The notes under the pieces are model-generated. The model had not been told where the DNA came from and made no database searches. It worked only from the letters and a program-made list of their open reading frames with translations. 24,434 nucleotides of DNA from Pseudomonadota bacterium (GTDB taxonomy: Bacteria > Bdellovibrionota > Bacteriovoracia > Bacteriovoracales > Bacteriovoracaceae), in contig JAEYUK010000212.1 of NCBI GenBank assembly GCA_023432655.1, positions 1 through 24,434 of the forward strand. Direction: 5' to 3'. Positions within the stretch are counted from its first letter, which is position 1. Every line of letters begins with the position of its first letter. The translations under genes were made by a program, and so were the position numbers. Positions 6,591 through 15,023 of this stretch are shown here, piece by piece.

Positions 6591-7088
6591 TTGAGTCTTC
6601 CATTTTCCATTAAAGTTTATAAGCAATATTTTAATTTTGCATCTTCGCACTTTATGATTTTTGAAAACGGTACACGTGAACCTCTTCATGGTCACAATTA
6701 CCGTGTCCAAGTGCGCGGCGAAGCTCCCGATCTTGCTGGCGATATGGTTTTTGATTTCCTAGATATAAAACCAATCGTGCGTGAAGTTTGCGATTCATTA
6801 GATCATAAACTTTTAATTCCAAAAGATAATAAGCACCTGAAAATTTTTACTGAAAAGAAAAATTACGTTATCGAAACACCTGATGAGTCGCACTTTTCTA
6901 TTCCAATGAGTGATGTCCTCCTCTTGCCAATTCTTAACACCAGTGCCGAAAGAATCGCAGTGTATATCTGCGACGAAATTAGAAAAAAAGTAATTCAAAA
7001 GTTTGGTTTTGCATTTAACAGTTTAGAAGTGGAGGTTGAAGAGACGCCCGGGCAATCGGCCGTTTATCTTCATAGAGAAAGCGTATGA
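6591..7088 (+). CDS. 6-pyruvoyltetrahydropterin synthase family protein, PTPS-III-like
   Basis: This T-fold zinc enzyme of 165 residues carries the family's zinc ligands His20 (SSHF) and His33/His35 (LHGHNY), the Asp71-His72 pair (SLDHKLL) and a C-terminal Glu (about 150) for pterin binding. The QueD catalytic cysteine (C-x3-HGH) is absent: the position is Arg29, and Glu30 precedes HGH instead (E-x2-HGH). This is the pattern described for PTPS-III enzymes, which cleave the dihydroneopterin side chain and can replace FolB in folate synthesis; a queuosine role is therefore less likely. The start codon is TTG, with AAGGAAA 7 nt upstream; no in-frame ATG lies before the conserved region. The gene overlaps the following M14 peptidase by 4 bp (ATGA), so they form one transcript. 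Confidence 0.85.
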   Translation: MSLPFSIKVYKQYFNFASSHFMIFENGTREPLHGHNYRVQVRGEAPDLAGDMVFDFLDIKPIVREVCDSLDHKLLIPKDNKHLKIFTEKKNYVIETPDESHFSIPMSDVLLLPILNTSAERIAVYICDEIRKKVIQKFGFAFNSLEVEVEETPGQSAVYLHRESV

Positions 7089-7774
7089 TTTTTTCAGAAT
7101 TAGAAAGTGGATTATCACTCGAGAGTAACCCTATTCCGGTTTTTAAAACGGATATTAAAGCGGCAAAATATTTGTACCTCATTGGTGGTGTCCATGGAGA
7201 TGAGGTAGAAGGTGTTTACGTCTTAAAGGAACTCTTTTCGTGGTTAAAGCTTGAGCACTCATTGAAAGACCTCCCAATGATCGTGGTTCCGATTTTAAAC
7301 GTGGATGGCTATCGCGCTCAAACCAGAGTAAATGCTCATCAGGTTGACCTGAACCGCAACCTTCCTACTAAGGACTGGAGTCCCGTACACACACAGCCCA
7401 AATACAATCCGGGACCTAAGGCATTGTCAGAACCGGAAAACCAGTTCCTGGTAAAGCTCTTTGATAAGTACAAACCAGGCCTTATTATTTCCTTCCATAC
7501 TTGGAAGCCAATTTTGAACTACAACGGTGACTGCCAGGATGTGGCCGAATACCTATCCCAGTTTAATAAGTATGAAACAGCTTCAGATATCGGCTATCCA
7601 ACACCAGGCTCTCTAGGGAGTTATGCTGTGGAAAAATACAATTCACCGGTACTAACATTTGAATGTCCTGAATTAAAAACTCACCGGGAAAGTCTTAAAG
7701 ATATTTGGCAAGAGAACGAGGAAGGATTAAAGAGCTTCTTTCGCACCGAATTAGTTTGGGAAAAAATTAAATAG
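7085..7774 (+). CDS. M14 family zinc carboxypeptidase, MpaA-like
   Basis: This is a 229-residue cytoplasmic metallocarboxypeptidase with no signal peptide. Zinc ligands are His37 and Glu40 in GGVHGDEVEG and His138 in IISFHTW; DLNRNLP (Asn90-Arg91) binds the substrate carboxylate, and Glu193 in TFECPEL is the general base. Length and motifs resemble MpaA, which removes diaminopimelate from the murein tripeptide L-Ala-gamma-D-Glu-meso-DAP during cell-wall recycling. That substrate is an inference from similarity. Recycling of peptidoglycan fragments would suit a predator of Gram-negative cells, but that depends on the assumed host. Start ATG overlaps the stop of the PTPS-like gene (ATGA). A bidirectional terminator follows. 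Confidence 0.85.
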   Translation: MIFSELESGLSLESNPIPVFKTDIKAAKYLYLIGGVHGDEVEGVYVLKELFSWLKLEHSLKDLPMIVVPILNVDGYRAQTRVNAHQVDLNRNLPTKDWSPVHTQPKYNPGPKALSEPENQFLVKLFDKYKPGLIISFHTWKPILNYNGDCQDVAEYLSQFNKYETASDIGYPTPGSLGSYAVEKYNSPVLTFECPELKTHRESLKDIWQENEEGLKSFFRTELVWEKIK

Positions 7775-7790
7775 AACGATATTTCGTACA

Positions 7791-7823
7791 AAAAAAAGCC
7801 CTCCGAAGAGGGCTTTTTTTTTT
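7791..7823. terminator. Bidirectional terminator between the M14 peptidase and ferredoxin-like genes
   Basis: Stem GCCCTC/GAGGGC (7798-7803, 7808-7813) with loop CGAA has seven A before and ten T after. It serves both converging genes, and its T run touches the minus-strand stop codon at 7822-7824. Confidence 0.88.
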
Positions 7824-8691
7824 AGGCTTTTGTGAATTTGATTACTTCTACAGGACAGGCTTCAGCGGCTTCCTGAATTCTTAGACCATCATCCAGAGGT
7901 GCACCTGGGCGGATAATACAAGTATCGGCCAAAACTTCGAATACATCCTTATAGATGTCTTCACAGGCGTTACAAACAATACAACCTGGCTCAATCCAAA
8001 CTTTCGCAACTGCAAAGTTTTCCGCAGCAGGAGCTGCAGCACCACCAGCGGAAGCACCTGCAGGAGCGGCTCCCGCAAATAAGTTAGCAAATGCAGGGTT
8101 TGTCGCGATAGCAAGTTGCGCGCCTTTACCAGGAACTGTGTCTGCAATAAAAGAACGAATGGGAACATCGATAGGTGGCTTTGAAGTTTTTGTTTCACCT
8201 AGTTTATGATCACCAGCAAACTGATCAACAGTAAGATGGGCCTCATTCAGCAATCTTTTAAATTTCGGGCCTTTCATATCAAACTGCCACGAAATACCAT
8301 CTTTTGAAGAACCAACAATGACTTGCACTGAAGCACTGTCAAAATTCTTAGCACCAATTAGGTCGATCAGACCTGGACCCATATCGACTTCTTCAGCAAA
8401 AGAAGTTTTCTTAACTTCGAATTGGCTTGCGACTTCAGATTGAGTTGGATTACCAAAAGGATTGAACAAACGGATACGAATCGTATCAACAGCTGCTGGC
8501 TCCTTAGCAGAATTCCATCTAAAGCCGAAGGCAAAGAAGTTTCCACTTTTAGTAGATCTAAGAATTGATAATTTAGGCTTCCCAAATAAGGTTTCAAAAG
8601 CTCCGAAAAGCAAACTTAGGATCGCAAGACCGATCACTAAATTCATAACCACAAAAAGGGCGACACCCATGGCGATTAAGCTAGTAGACAC
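7822..8691 (-). CDS. Membrane-anchored protein with C-terminal ferredoxin domain
   Basis: The 289-residue protein begins with one transmembrane helix (about 5-32). A soluble region of about 150 residues follows (40-195) that I do not recognise, then an Ala/Gly/Pro-rich flexible linker (about 206-223), and a ferredoxin domain. The latter has Cys237-x2-Cys240-x2-Cys243 and a distant Cys279-Pro, which is the ligand set of monocluster [4Fe-4S] or [3Fe-4S] ferredoxins such as those of Desulfovibrio; Cys258 is extra. The C-terminus IQEAAEACPVEVIKF is typical of this ferredoxin class. It is likely an electron carrier tethered to the inner face of the cytoplasmic membrane; partner enzymes are not in the window. 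The start at 8691 is followed by a proper membrane anchor. AGGAG lies upstream on the minus strand. Confidence 0.8.
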   Translation of the reverse strand: MSTSLIAMGVALFVVMNLVIGLAILSLLFGAFETLFGKPKLSILRSTKSGNFFAFGFRWNSAKEPAAVDTIRIRLFNPFGNPTQSEVASQFEVKKTSFAEEVDMGPGLIDLIGAKNFDSASVQVIVGSSKDGISWQFDMKGPKFKRLLNEAHLTVDQFAGDHKLGETKTSKPPIDVPIRSFIADTVPGKGAQLAIATNPAFANLFAGAAPAGASAGGAAAPAAENFAVAKVWIEPGCIVCNACEDIYKDVFEVLADTCIIRPGAPLDDGLRIQEAAEACPVEVIKFTKA

Positions 8692-8773
8692 AAATAAACT
8701 CCTAATAATCCCGTTAGTCCGTGAAATTATATCTCAATCGACAAAGAATTAGAACAAAAAGATCGGCTGTTTG

Positions 8774-8801
8774 TTGTCTGTTTAAGTAGATTAAGTACAA
8801 T
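8774..8801 (+). promoter_or_regulatory. Candidate promoter giving a leaderless plsC transcript
   Basis: TTGTCT (8774-8779), a 16-bp spacer and TACAAT (8796-8801) are followed after six bases by the ATG at 8808, where transcription should begin. There is no Shine-Dalgarno; the six bases before ATG are CCCTCC. Confidence 0.5.
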
Positions 8802-8807
8802 CCCTCC

Positions 8808-9560
8808 ATGCAAATTCTTATTCAAATAAAAGCTATTTTTTTTGGCCTTCTGGCCTTGTTATTTATCCTCATGCCCGGATGCTTGATTGCCTTCCCATTC
8901 CCGCTGCGAAGACGGTTAAAAATGGTTTCACCAGTTTGGAGGCTTTTTGGTCATACGGTTCTGCGTTATGCCTGTAGTGCTAAAATCAGGATTTCTGAAG
9001 ATAATCGATCGGACGAATATAAGACAATTCCGGCCAAGGGGCTCATTGTGGCCAACCATCAAAGCTATATTGATATCCCTCTTCAAGCGACGATTCATCA
9101 AACCCCTCCTATTATGAAGAAGGAAGTCCTCTATATTCCTATCCTTGGGTGGATGGCATGGATCTCGGGTGCCCTTCCCGTTTCCCGTAATAAATCCGCA
9201 TCCCGTAGGCAGGTTTTTGAAAAAGCTAAGAAAAGAATTAAAAAAGAGAATATAGCCCTTCAAGTATATCCGGAAGGGACCCGCTCTAAAACAGCACGGC
9301 CAAAAGAGTTTTCAGAGATTAAAAAAACTCTTCTTATCTTCGCCTACAATGAAAAGATCCCCGTCATCCCTGTCAGCATGTATGGCACCCGAGGTGTTCT
9401 CACTTCCAAAGGCTTTGTTCGTCCTGGCAGGAATTTAGGCATTATTGTTCATCAGGAAATTTTTCCAAATGATTTCGATTCCAGTGATGCTTTTGCGGAA
9501 GCTTGTTGGGGTAAAGTTATTCAGGGCTATGATCGGATGAAGGCTGAGATTGAAAATTAA
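8808..9560 (+). CDS. plsC: 1-acyl-sn-glycerol-3-phosphate acyltransferase
   Basis: The enzyme transfers an acyl chain to the sn-2 position of lysophosphatidate, giving phosphatidate for phospholipid synthesis at the inner membrane. Motif I is NHQSYID (His84, Asp89, the H-x4-D catalytic pair), motif III is YPEGTRS (154-160), and motif IV is VIPVSMYG. An N-terminal hydrophobic segment (about 8-30) anchors the protein. At 250 residues the length is normal. The ATG has no ribosome binding site, and a -10 box lies six bases before it, so the mRNA may start at the ATG. The 3' end overlaps the convergent truB gene by 44 bp, with no terminator visible between them. Other PLSC-family acyl acceptors cannot be excluded. 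Confidence 0.9.
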   Translation: MQILIQIKAIFFGLLALLFILMPGCLIAFPFPLRRRLKMVSPVWRLFGHTVLRYACSAKIRISEDNRSDEYKTIPAKGLIVANHQSYIDIPLQATIHQTPPIMKKEVLYIPILGWMAWISGALPVSRNKSASRRQVFEKAKKRIKKENIALQVYPEGTRSKTARPKEFSEIKKTLLIFAYNEKIPVIPVSMYGTRGVLTSKGFVRPGRNLGIIVHQEIFPNDFDSSDAFAEACWGKVIQGYDRMKAEIEN

Positions 9561-10500
9561 TCTTCGCCTTTAATTCATTGGGAAAAGTTTTTTCACCAAG
9601 GCCTAGCAGCTGGCCTGATTCATCCAGCATCCAGAAGTAGGTGTCGGAAAGTTTTGTTTCCAGTGCTAACTTTAATTCTTCCGGACGCAGGAAAGCTCCA
9701 TTTTTAAAAGCGAGAGTTTCCCGTTCATTTAATTGGTATCGTGAAAACGGAAGAACATCTTCTATTCTCATTCCTAAATCAATGATGGGTAGTTCTTTGT
9801 TCTGGGGCCAGTCTTTTTTTATAATGGCCGTCTTGTAACTAACATGTCCCACACTTTCTCTAACTAAAGAGATGAGTGAACCTAAGGTTCCCAGGTAATT
9901 ACACATATCAGTGAAAAGAGTCCGTACATAGGTTCCAGAGCTGACTTTCACTCGGATTGAGAGATAAGGAAACTTATACTTAACCACCTCTATCTCATAG
10001 ACATGTCTTAGCACCGGCTCTTTTTTAACTTCCACTCCCTCTCTCGCCCATTCATGAAGATTTTTTCCCATGAATTTTGCAGCGGAATACTTATGGGGGG
10101 CCTGCCAATAATCCCCAAGGAACTTTTCTTTTAACTTCTCTTCAATAAAGACTTTTGAAAAACTCGCGATTTCTTGAGTGAGATAAAGAGACTCATCTTT
10201 TTGTATAATCTCAGAAGTGTAATCACCGGTTGGTGTTTCAATCCCGAGTTTACCGACGGCCAGATAAGTTTTGGGAAGAAGATCATGAATAAAATCATTA
10301 AGCCTTGCGGCCCCGCAAATTCCAATCATCAGTACACCCGAAGCAAAAGGATCCAGAGTGCCGAAGTGGCCAATTTTTCCAAAGCCTTGAGGAAGATGTC
10401 GTTTAAAATGCCGAACGACATCGTAGGACGTAATTCGTGCTGGCTTAAAAACATTAAATACTAATGGAGGGAAAAGAGCTTCTTTTTTATTCGGCTTCAT
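9517..10500 (-). CDS. truB: tRNA pseudouridine(55) synthase
   Basis: TruB isomerises U55 to pseudouridine in the T-loop of most tRNAs and also acts as a tRNA chaperone. The catalytic Asp50 lies in GHFGTLDPFASGVL, preceded by the N-terminal NVFKPARITSYDVV (normally NV.KP.G.TS.dvv). KTYLAVGKLGIETPTGD, a tyrosine-bearing motif, and VSSGTYVRTLFTDM (the usual CSKGTYIRsLa.D) follow; the C-terminal part is PUA-like. It has 327 residues, near the family norm of about 310. The ATG lies within the 3' end of rbfA (14-bp overlap), so translation is coupled. The 3' end overlaps plsC on the other strand by 44 bp. Last gene of the rimP-nusA-infB-rbfA-truB operon. Confidence 0.95.
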   Translation of the reverse strand: MKPNKKEALFPPLVFNVFKPARITSYDVVRHFKRHLPQGFGKIGHFGTLDPFASGVLMIGICGAARLNDFIHDLLPKTYLAVGKLGIETPTGDYTSEIIQKDESLYLTQEIASFSKVFIEEKLKEKFLGDYWQAPHKYSAAKFMGKNLHEWAREGVEVKKEPVLRHVYEIEVVKYKFPYLSIRVKVSSGTYVRTLFTDMCNYLGTLGSLISLVRESVGHVSYKTAIIKKDWPQNKELPIIDLGMRIEDVLPFSRYQLNERETLAFKNGAFLRPEELKLALETKLSDTYFWMLDESGQLLGLGEKTFPNELKAKINFQSQPSSDHSPE

Positions 10501-10858
10501 CCGCCGAATCTTTCAGAAGCTTATCGATTTTAATTTCATCCTCAAACTGAGAATTATAAATGAAATGAATTTCAGGAGTGTGACGAACTTCCATCTTGGT
10601 TGAGAGAAGTTTTCTCATCCGTCCGGCAGTACTTTCAATGGCCTCTTTCGCGTCCCCGCGGGTGTTGGCATTGAAAGTATCCCAATAGACTTTTGCATGA
10701 GAATAGTCTTGAGTCAGCTCGACATGAGTGATGGAAACATTCATTAGTCGAGGATCCGCGAATTCACGTCTCAGAGCGAGATTGATCTCATCGCGGACCC
10801 TTTCCTCGTATTTTAATTTAGAAAATTTATTACCACGTCCGGTACTGGCCTTGGCCAT
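10487..10858 (-). CDS. rbfA: 30S ribosome-binding factor
   Basis: RbfA binds the 30S subunit near the 5' end of 16S rRNA and supports late maturation and cold adaptation. At 123 residues it has the usual size and a single KH-like fold, with RVRDEINLALRREFADPRL at the N-terminus and LMNVSITHVELTQDYSHAKVYW as the central strands. IHFIYN in the C-terminal half matches the usual l.F..D segment, although the typical Asp-Ser is replaced. AAGGATGACAA upstream of ATG is a good ribosome binding site located directly behind the infB stop, 9 bp away. It overlaps truB by 14 bp. Confidence 0.95.
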   Translation of the reverse strand: MAKASTGRGNKFSKLKYEERVRDEINLALRREFADPRLMNVSITHVELTQDYSHAKVYWDTFNANTRGDAKEAIESTAGRMRKLLSTKMEVRHTPEIHFIYNSQFEDEIKIDKLLKDSADEAE

Positions 10859-10867
10859 TTGTCATCC

Positions 10868-13567
10868 TTAGAGAGTTAAATCACTTGTTAAGGTTCTCTT
10901 CTTCTCTTCCATTACGTAAGCTTCAATGATGTCTTCAGTTTTAACATCGTTGAAGTTTTCAAGAGACATACCGCACTCGTAACCATTCTTAACTTCCTTA
11001 ACTTCGTCTTTGAAACGCTTAAGAGTAGAAAGTTTACCATCGTAGATGATTTTTCCATCACGAAGGAGACGAATGTTACAGCCACGCTCAATCTTACCAT
11101 CAACCACCGCAGTACCTGCGATAGTTCCAACTTTAGGAATTGAGAATGTTTCACGAACTTGGGCACGACCAATGTATTTCTCAACTTTCTCAGGAGTAAG
11201 CATGCCTTCAAGGGCAAGTGTTACATCATTAATAAGTTCATAAATAATTGAGTAGGTCTTAATATCAACACCCTTCTCTTCAGCAATACGGCGAGCACTT
11301 GTAACTGGTCTCATATTGAAGCCAAGGATAAATCCTTGAGAAGAAGCGGCTAGATTCACATCGTTATCAGTGATAGCACCTACGCCACCAGCAATAACTT
11401 CGACTGAAACTTCATTATTACCAAGTTGCTCAACAGCTGAACGGATGGCCTCGAAAGATCCTTGAACATCTGAACGGATGATAAGTTTAAGAACTTTTTT
11501 CTCAGCTTCAGAATTGTTCTGAGCAGTAGCAAAGAAGTCTTCCAGAGAAACTTTTTTAGCTTCAACGGTTGTGTTCGCAAGGGCTTTTCTTTCGTTTATA
11601 CGGTTATCAACAATCTTCTGAGCTTCACGTTCATTTTTCACAACGTTCAGCACGTCCCCTGGAGACGGTACGCTGTCCAGACCCAGGATTTGCACAGGAG
11701 TTGAAGGGCCTGCTGAGTTTAGCATTTTCCCAGTGTAGTCCATAAGGGAGCGGGCACGTCCTGATGTTTCACCAACAACAATAGCGTCGCCTTTATTGAG
11801 TGTGCCTTTTTGAACCAGAATTGTTGTCACTGGACCACGTCCCACTTCAATTTTAGATTCGATAACAACACCTTCAGCTGGACCTTTTGGATTCTCTCTA
11901 AGCTCCATGATCTCGGCCTGAAGACCAATTGATTCAAGAAGATTATCAACACCTTCACCAGTTAAGGCCGAAACGTGCACATATTGAGTTTCACCACCCC
12001 AGTCTTCCGGTAGTAGTCCGAACTCAACCAGACCTTGCTTTACTTTGTCTGGGTTAGCAGCTGGCTTATCAATTTTATTCACGGCCACGATAACCGGAAC
12101 ATTGGCATTTTTACAGAAACGGATCGATTCGATCGTTTGAGGCATAACACCATCATCTGCAGCAACAACAAGAACAACGATGTCAGTTACATTGGCACCA
12201 CGCTGTCTCATGGCCGCAAAAGCCGCGTGACCTGGAGTATCCAAGAATGTGAGAGTTGCGTTCTTAGTTGCTACTGAATAAGCACCGATATGCTGGGTAA
12301 TACCGCCGGCTTCACCAGAAGCTACCTTGGCCTTACGGATATAATCCAGAAGGGATGTCTTACCGTGGTCAACGTGACCCATGATAGTAATGATTGGATT
12401 TCTTAGAGGAAGTTTTGATTTATCTTCATCCGTGCCTTTGTTGAGAACAGCTTCTTCTTTGAAGGCCACATCTTCAACGCGGTAATTGTAAAGGGCCGCA
12501 ATTTCTCCGGCGAGCTTTACTCCAATATAATCATCAGGACGCACAAGGAGATTGATCTCTAATAAACGGTTGGCCAATTGCTCAAAACGTACACTCAATT
12601 TCTGAGCGAGTTCTTCTGCTGTGGCTCCGCCGTGAACAGTAATAAATCTCTTAGATTCTTTAACTTCAGTGATAACAGTCCTTTGTGTTGGTCCTGTGTA
12701 AATTTTCTTTTTCTTCGCTGGTGTGTAGATGGCCTTACCAACAAGCGCTGAAGCATATTTCAACTCTTCATCAGCTCGGATAACAGTAATATCTTTTTTA
12801 CCGGCGGCTACACCCTTCTTGCCCATAGCTGCGGCAAGATCACCCATACGTTTTTTATCTTTCTCTTCCTCTGATAAATTCTCATCTTCAGGGCGACGAG
12901 GCATAAGACGAGACTCCTGAGTTTTCTTCTCAGATGGCTCTTCTTTTTTCTCTTCAGGGATAAATACCGGGGTGAAAGTATGTCTTTTTTCTTCGTAGTA
13001 ATCTTTTTTAGGATCGCGCTGTTTAGAAGTATTGTAACTGGCAGCAGTAGGTTCAGGTTGACTCGCGCGAGCTGCTTGTTCAGCGGCAGCTTGAGCAGCA
13101 GCTTCTTCTTTGGCTTCTACTGCACGTTTATCTTCCTCTTCCTTCTGAGCTTTAGTCTTGCGCTTAACCATTACCACTTTTGGCTTATCTTCAGCGACAG
13201 GAGCCGCCGCCGCAGGCGCAGCAGGTGTCGCCTGAACTTCTGGAGCTTGAGGAGTTGGGGCCTGAGCAACTTCAGGAGCAGAAACTTTAACTGTTGCTTG
13301 AACAGTTTCTTCTTCTTTCACTTCTGGAGTCTCTTCTTCAGTAGGCTGAGGAGCTTCTCGCTTGATTACTTTTCGTACGACAGCTTTTTTAGGGGGAGCA
13401 GATTTCTTCTCCGAGACCTCAAATGCCGCTTTGGCCTTAACGATCTCTTCATCAGAAAGGCTCGCCATGTGATTTCTCACATTCATCCCCATCGACTTGA
13501 GCTTTTCTACAAGATCAAGCGCTCCAACTCCAATTTCATTGGCAAGTTCGTAAACTTTTTTTGCCAT
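10868..13567 (-). CDS. infB: Translation initiation factor IF-2
   Basis: IF-2 is the GTPase that brings fMet-tRNA to the 30S subunit and promotes subunit joining. The 899-residue form used here starts at the ATG at 13567, which has GGAG 8 nt upstream; an in-frame TTG at 13579 would sit on that ribosome binding site. Order: IF2_N domain (1-50, VYELANEIGVGALDLVEKLK), a long Lys/Glu/Ala/Pro-rich disordered linker (about 55-260), a second IF2_N-like domain (about 305-375), the GTPase with G1 GHVDHGKT (397-404), G3 DTPGH (443-447) and G4 NKID (497-500), then domains II to IV with the fMet-tRNA-binding C-terminus. The long low-complexity linker produces a large antisense open frame at 12980-13609 that is not a gene. 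Confidence 0.97.
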   Translation of the reverse strand: MAKKVYELANEIGVGALDLVEKLKSMGMNVRNHMASLSDEEIVKAKAAFEVSEKKSAPPKKAVVRKVIKREAPQPTEEETPEVKEEETVQATVKVSAPEVAQAPTPQAPEVQATPAAPAAAAPVAEDKPKVVMVKRKTKAQKEEEDKRAVEAKEEAAAQAAAEQAARASQPEPTAASYNTSKQRDPKKDYYEEKRHTFTPVFIPEEKKEEPSEKKTQESRLMPRRPEDENLSEEEKDKKRMGDLAAAMGKKGVAAGKKDITVIRADEELKYASALVGKAIYTPAKKKKIYTGPTQRTVITEVKESKRFITVHGGATAEELAQKLSVRFEQLANRLLEINLLVRPDDYIGVKLAGEIAALYNYRVEDVAFKEEAVLNKGTDEDKSKLPLRNPIITIMGHVDHGKTSLLDYIRKAKVASGEAGGITQHIGAYSVATKNATLTFLDTPGHAAFAAMRQRGANVTDIVVLVVAADDGVMPQTIESIRFCKNANVPVIVAVNKIDKPAANPDKVKQGLVEFGLLPEDWGGETQYVHVSALTGEGVDNLLESIGLQAEIMELRENPKGPAEGVVIESKIEVGRGPVTTILVQKGTLNKGDAIVVGETSGRARSLMDYTGKMLNSAGPSTPVQILGLDSVPSPGDVLNVVKNEREAQKIVDNRINERKALANTTVEAKKVSLEDFFATAQNNSEAEKKVLKLIIRSDVQGSFEAIRSAVEQLGNNEVSVEVIAGGVGAITDNDVNLAASSQGFILGFNMRPVTSARRIAEEKGVDIKTYSIIYELINDVTLALEGMLTPEKVEKYIGRAQVRETFSIPKVGTIAGTAVVDGKIERGCNIRLLRDGKIIYDGKLSTLKRFKDEVKEVKNGYECGMSLENFNDVKTEDIIEAYVMEEKKRTLTSDLTL

Positions 13568-13595
13568 TCTTTTCTCCAATTATATCTTCAACAAA

Positions 13596-15011
13596 TTACT
13601 TCAATTTAAATGCAGCAAGTTCTTCACGAAGTCTTCTTTCAGCTTCTGAAAATTTAGTAACGTCTTCGCCTTGCTTAGTTTCAGTTCTTTCTGATCTCTT
13701 GAAACCGCTTTGGTTAGGAACTGCTGAAGCAGAAATAATTTCCGCGTTCTCATCAAGATCAGTTTTAATATTTTCATCCTCAAGAGCGCTGGAAGCGATC
13801 TCGATCATCTCTTTAGCATCAGCTGTGGATTTTCCAAGGTAGCGAGCGATGTCTTCAGGACTAGCGGCGGCCAGGTCAACAATCGACATAACACCTTTTT
13901 GCACCAACACCTGAGCCGTAGCTTCAGAGATGTTAGAAAGCTGAATAAGGTTTTCAACTGCAAGTTTAACTCTTTCTTGGAGCTTAACTTTAGAAATGAT
14001 GTTGATTTTCCAACCTGTCAGCATGGCGGCCAGACGAACGTTTTGTCCGCGCTTACCGATAGCAAGTGAAAGTTGATCATCTTCTACGATTACATCCAGA
14101 GTGTGCTCATCATGGTTAAGAGTGATTGACTGGATTTCAGCAGGGGCCAGAGCGGCACGAGCAAAAGTCTCAGCATCTTCGTTCCAACGAACGATATCAA
14201 TTTTTTCACCTTGAAGCTCATTCACGATGTTTTGAACACGAGAACCTTTCATCCCTACGCAAGCACCAACAGGATCGATATCACGATCTTTAGTTGTTAC
14301 AGCGATTTTTGCACGGTAGCCAGGCTCACGGGCAGCAGCTTTAACTTCGATTGTACCATCAGCAATTTCTGGTACTTCGATTTCGAAAAGTTTTACCAGG
14401 AACATTGGAGATGTACGAGTCAAACGGATTTCCGGACCTCGGTTAGTCATCACCACATCTGAAAGATAGGCCTGGATTCTGTCACCCGGTTTAAAAGCTT
14501 CACCAAAGATTATTTCTTTTTTCGGAAGGACTGCATCAGATTTTCCAAGGTCAACAACCACGTTGCCTTTTTCAAAGCGACGAGCAATACCTGTCACGAG
14601 ATCACCTTCACGGTGTTTGAATTCTGCAAATAGAATATCTCTTTCGGCATCACGAACTTTTTGGAAAATAATTTGCTTAGCTGTCTGAATATCTACGCGA
14701 GAGAAGCCTGGATTATCAATTTTAAGACCAAGCTGATCCCCTACTTCGCAATCTTCATCAAGTTTTTTGGCCGAATCGAAATCGATTTCAACGATGCTAT
14801 CGCGTACTTTTTCTACAACGTTTTTATATTGGTAAATTTCAACTTCACCATCATCTTCGTTATAACGAGCTTCGTATTCGCCTTGAATTCCAAATTTCTT
14901 TCTTGCAGTAACAAGGAAAGCCTGTTCAATCGCATTGACGACCACATCTTTCTTGATGCCACGGTCTTTACCTAATTGCTCGATCACTCGGCCTAATTCT
15001 GAAAAGTTCAC
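13596..15011 (-). CDS. nusA: Transcription termination/antitermination protein NusA
   Basis: NusA binds RNA polymerase and modulates pausing, intrinsic termination and rho/antitermination complexes. The 471 residues show the N-terminal RNAP-binding domain (1-125), an S1 domain (about 135-200, GDLVTGIARRFEKGNVVVDLG), two KH domains (about 225-345, with GACVGMKGSRVQNI and LAIGKRGQNVRLA as the GxxG loops), and a helix-hairpin-helix segment (about 355-410). The C-terminus is a charged tail, and a full acidic AR2 repeat of E. coli NusA is not evident. The start is a GTG (15009-15011) with AAGGAGAG 7 nt upstream, just behind the rimP stop. It lies 28 bp before the infB start. NusA often autoregulates this operon; see the hairpin near the rimP start. 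Confidence 0.97.
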   Translation of the reverse strand: MNFSELGRVIEQLGKDRGIKKDVVVNAIEQAFLVTARKKFGIQGEYEARYNEDDGEVEIYQYKNVVEKVRDSIVEIDFDSAKKLDEDCEVGDQLGLKIDNPGFSRVDIQTAKQIIFQKVRDAERDILFAEFKHREGDLVTGIARRFEKGNVVVDLGKSDAVLPKKEIIFGEAFKPGDRIQAYLSDVVMTNRGPEIRLTRTSPMFLVKLFEIEVPEIADGTIEVKAAAREPGYRAKIAVTTKDRDIDPVGACVGMKGSRVQNIVNELQGEKIDIVRWNEDAETFARAALAPAEIQSITLNHDEHTLDVIVEDDQLSLAIGKRGQNVRLAAMLTGWKINIISKVKLQERVKLAVENLIQLSNISEATAQVLVQKGVMSIVDLAAASPEDIARYLGKSTADAKEMIEIASSALEDENIKTDLDENAEIISASAVPNQSGFKRSERTETKQGEDVTKFSEAERRLREELAAFKLK

Positions 15012-15023
15012 AGTTTACTCTCC

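Noticed and set aside
6491..6610. Upstream extension of RNase HI to 6610
   Set aside because: The extra 40 residues are basic and unconserved and would overlap the divergent PTPS gene; AAAGG precedes the ATG at 6490.
7881..8198. Overlapping minus-strand frame inside the ferredoxin-like gene
   Set aside because: Out-of-frame shadow rich in Leu; the true frame carries the cysteine ligands and membrane helix.
13568..13579. TTG start of infB four codons upstream
   Set aside because: The TTG sits on the Shine-Dalgarno GGAG used by the ATG at 13567.
12980..13609. Long plus-strand open frame (209 codons) opposite infB
   Set aside because: It is the antisense shadow of the low-complexity Lys/Glu/Ala linker of IF-2; the product is an implausible Ser/Phe/Arg string and there is no ribosome binding site or family resemblance.
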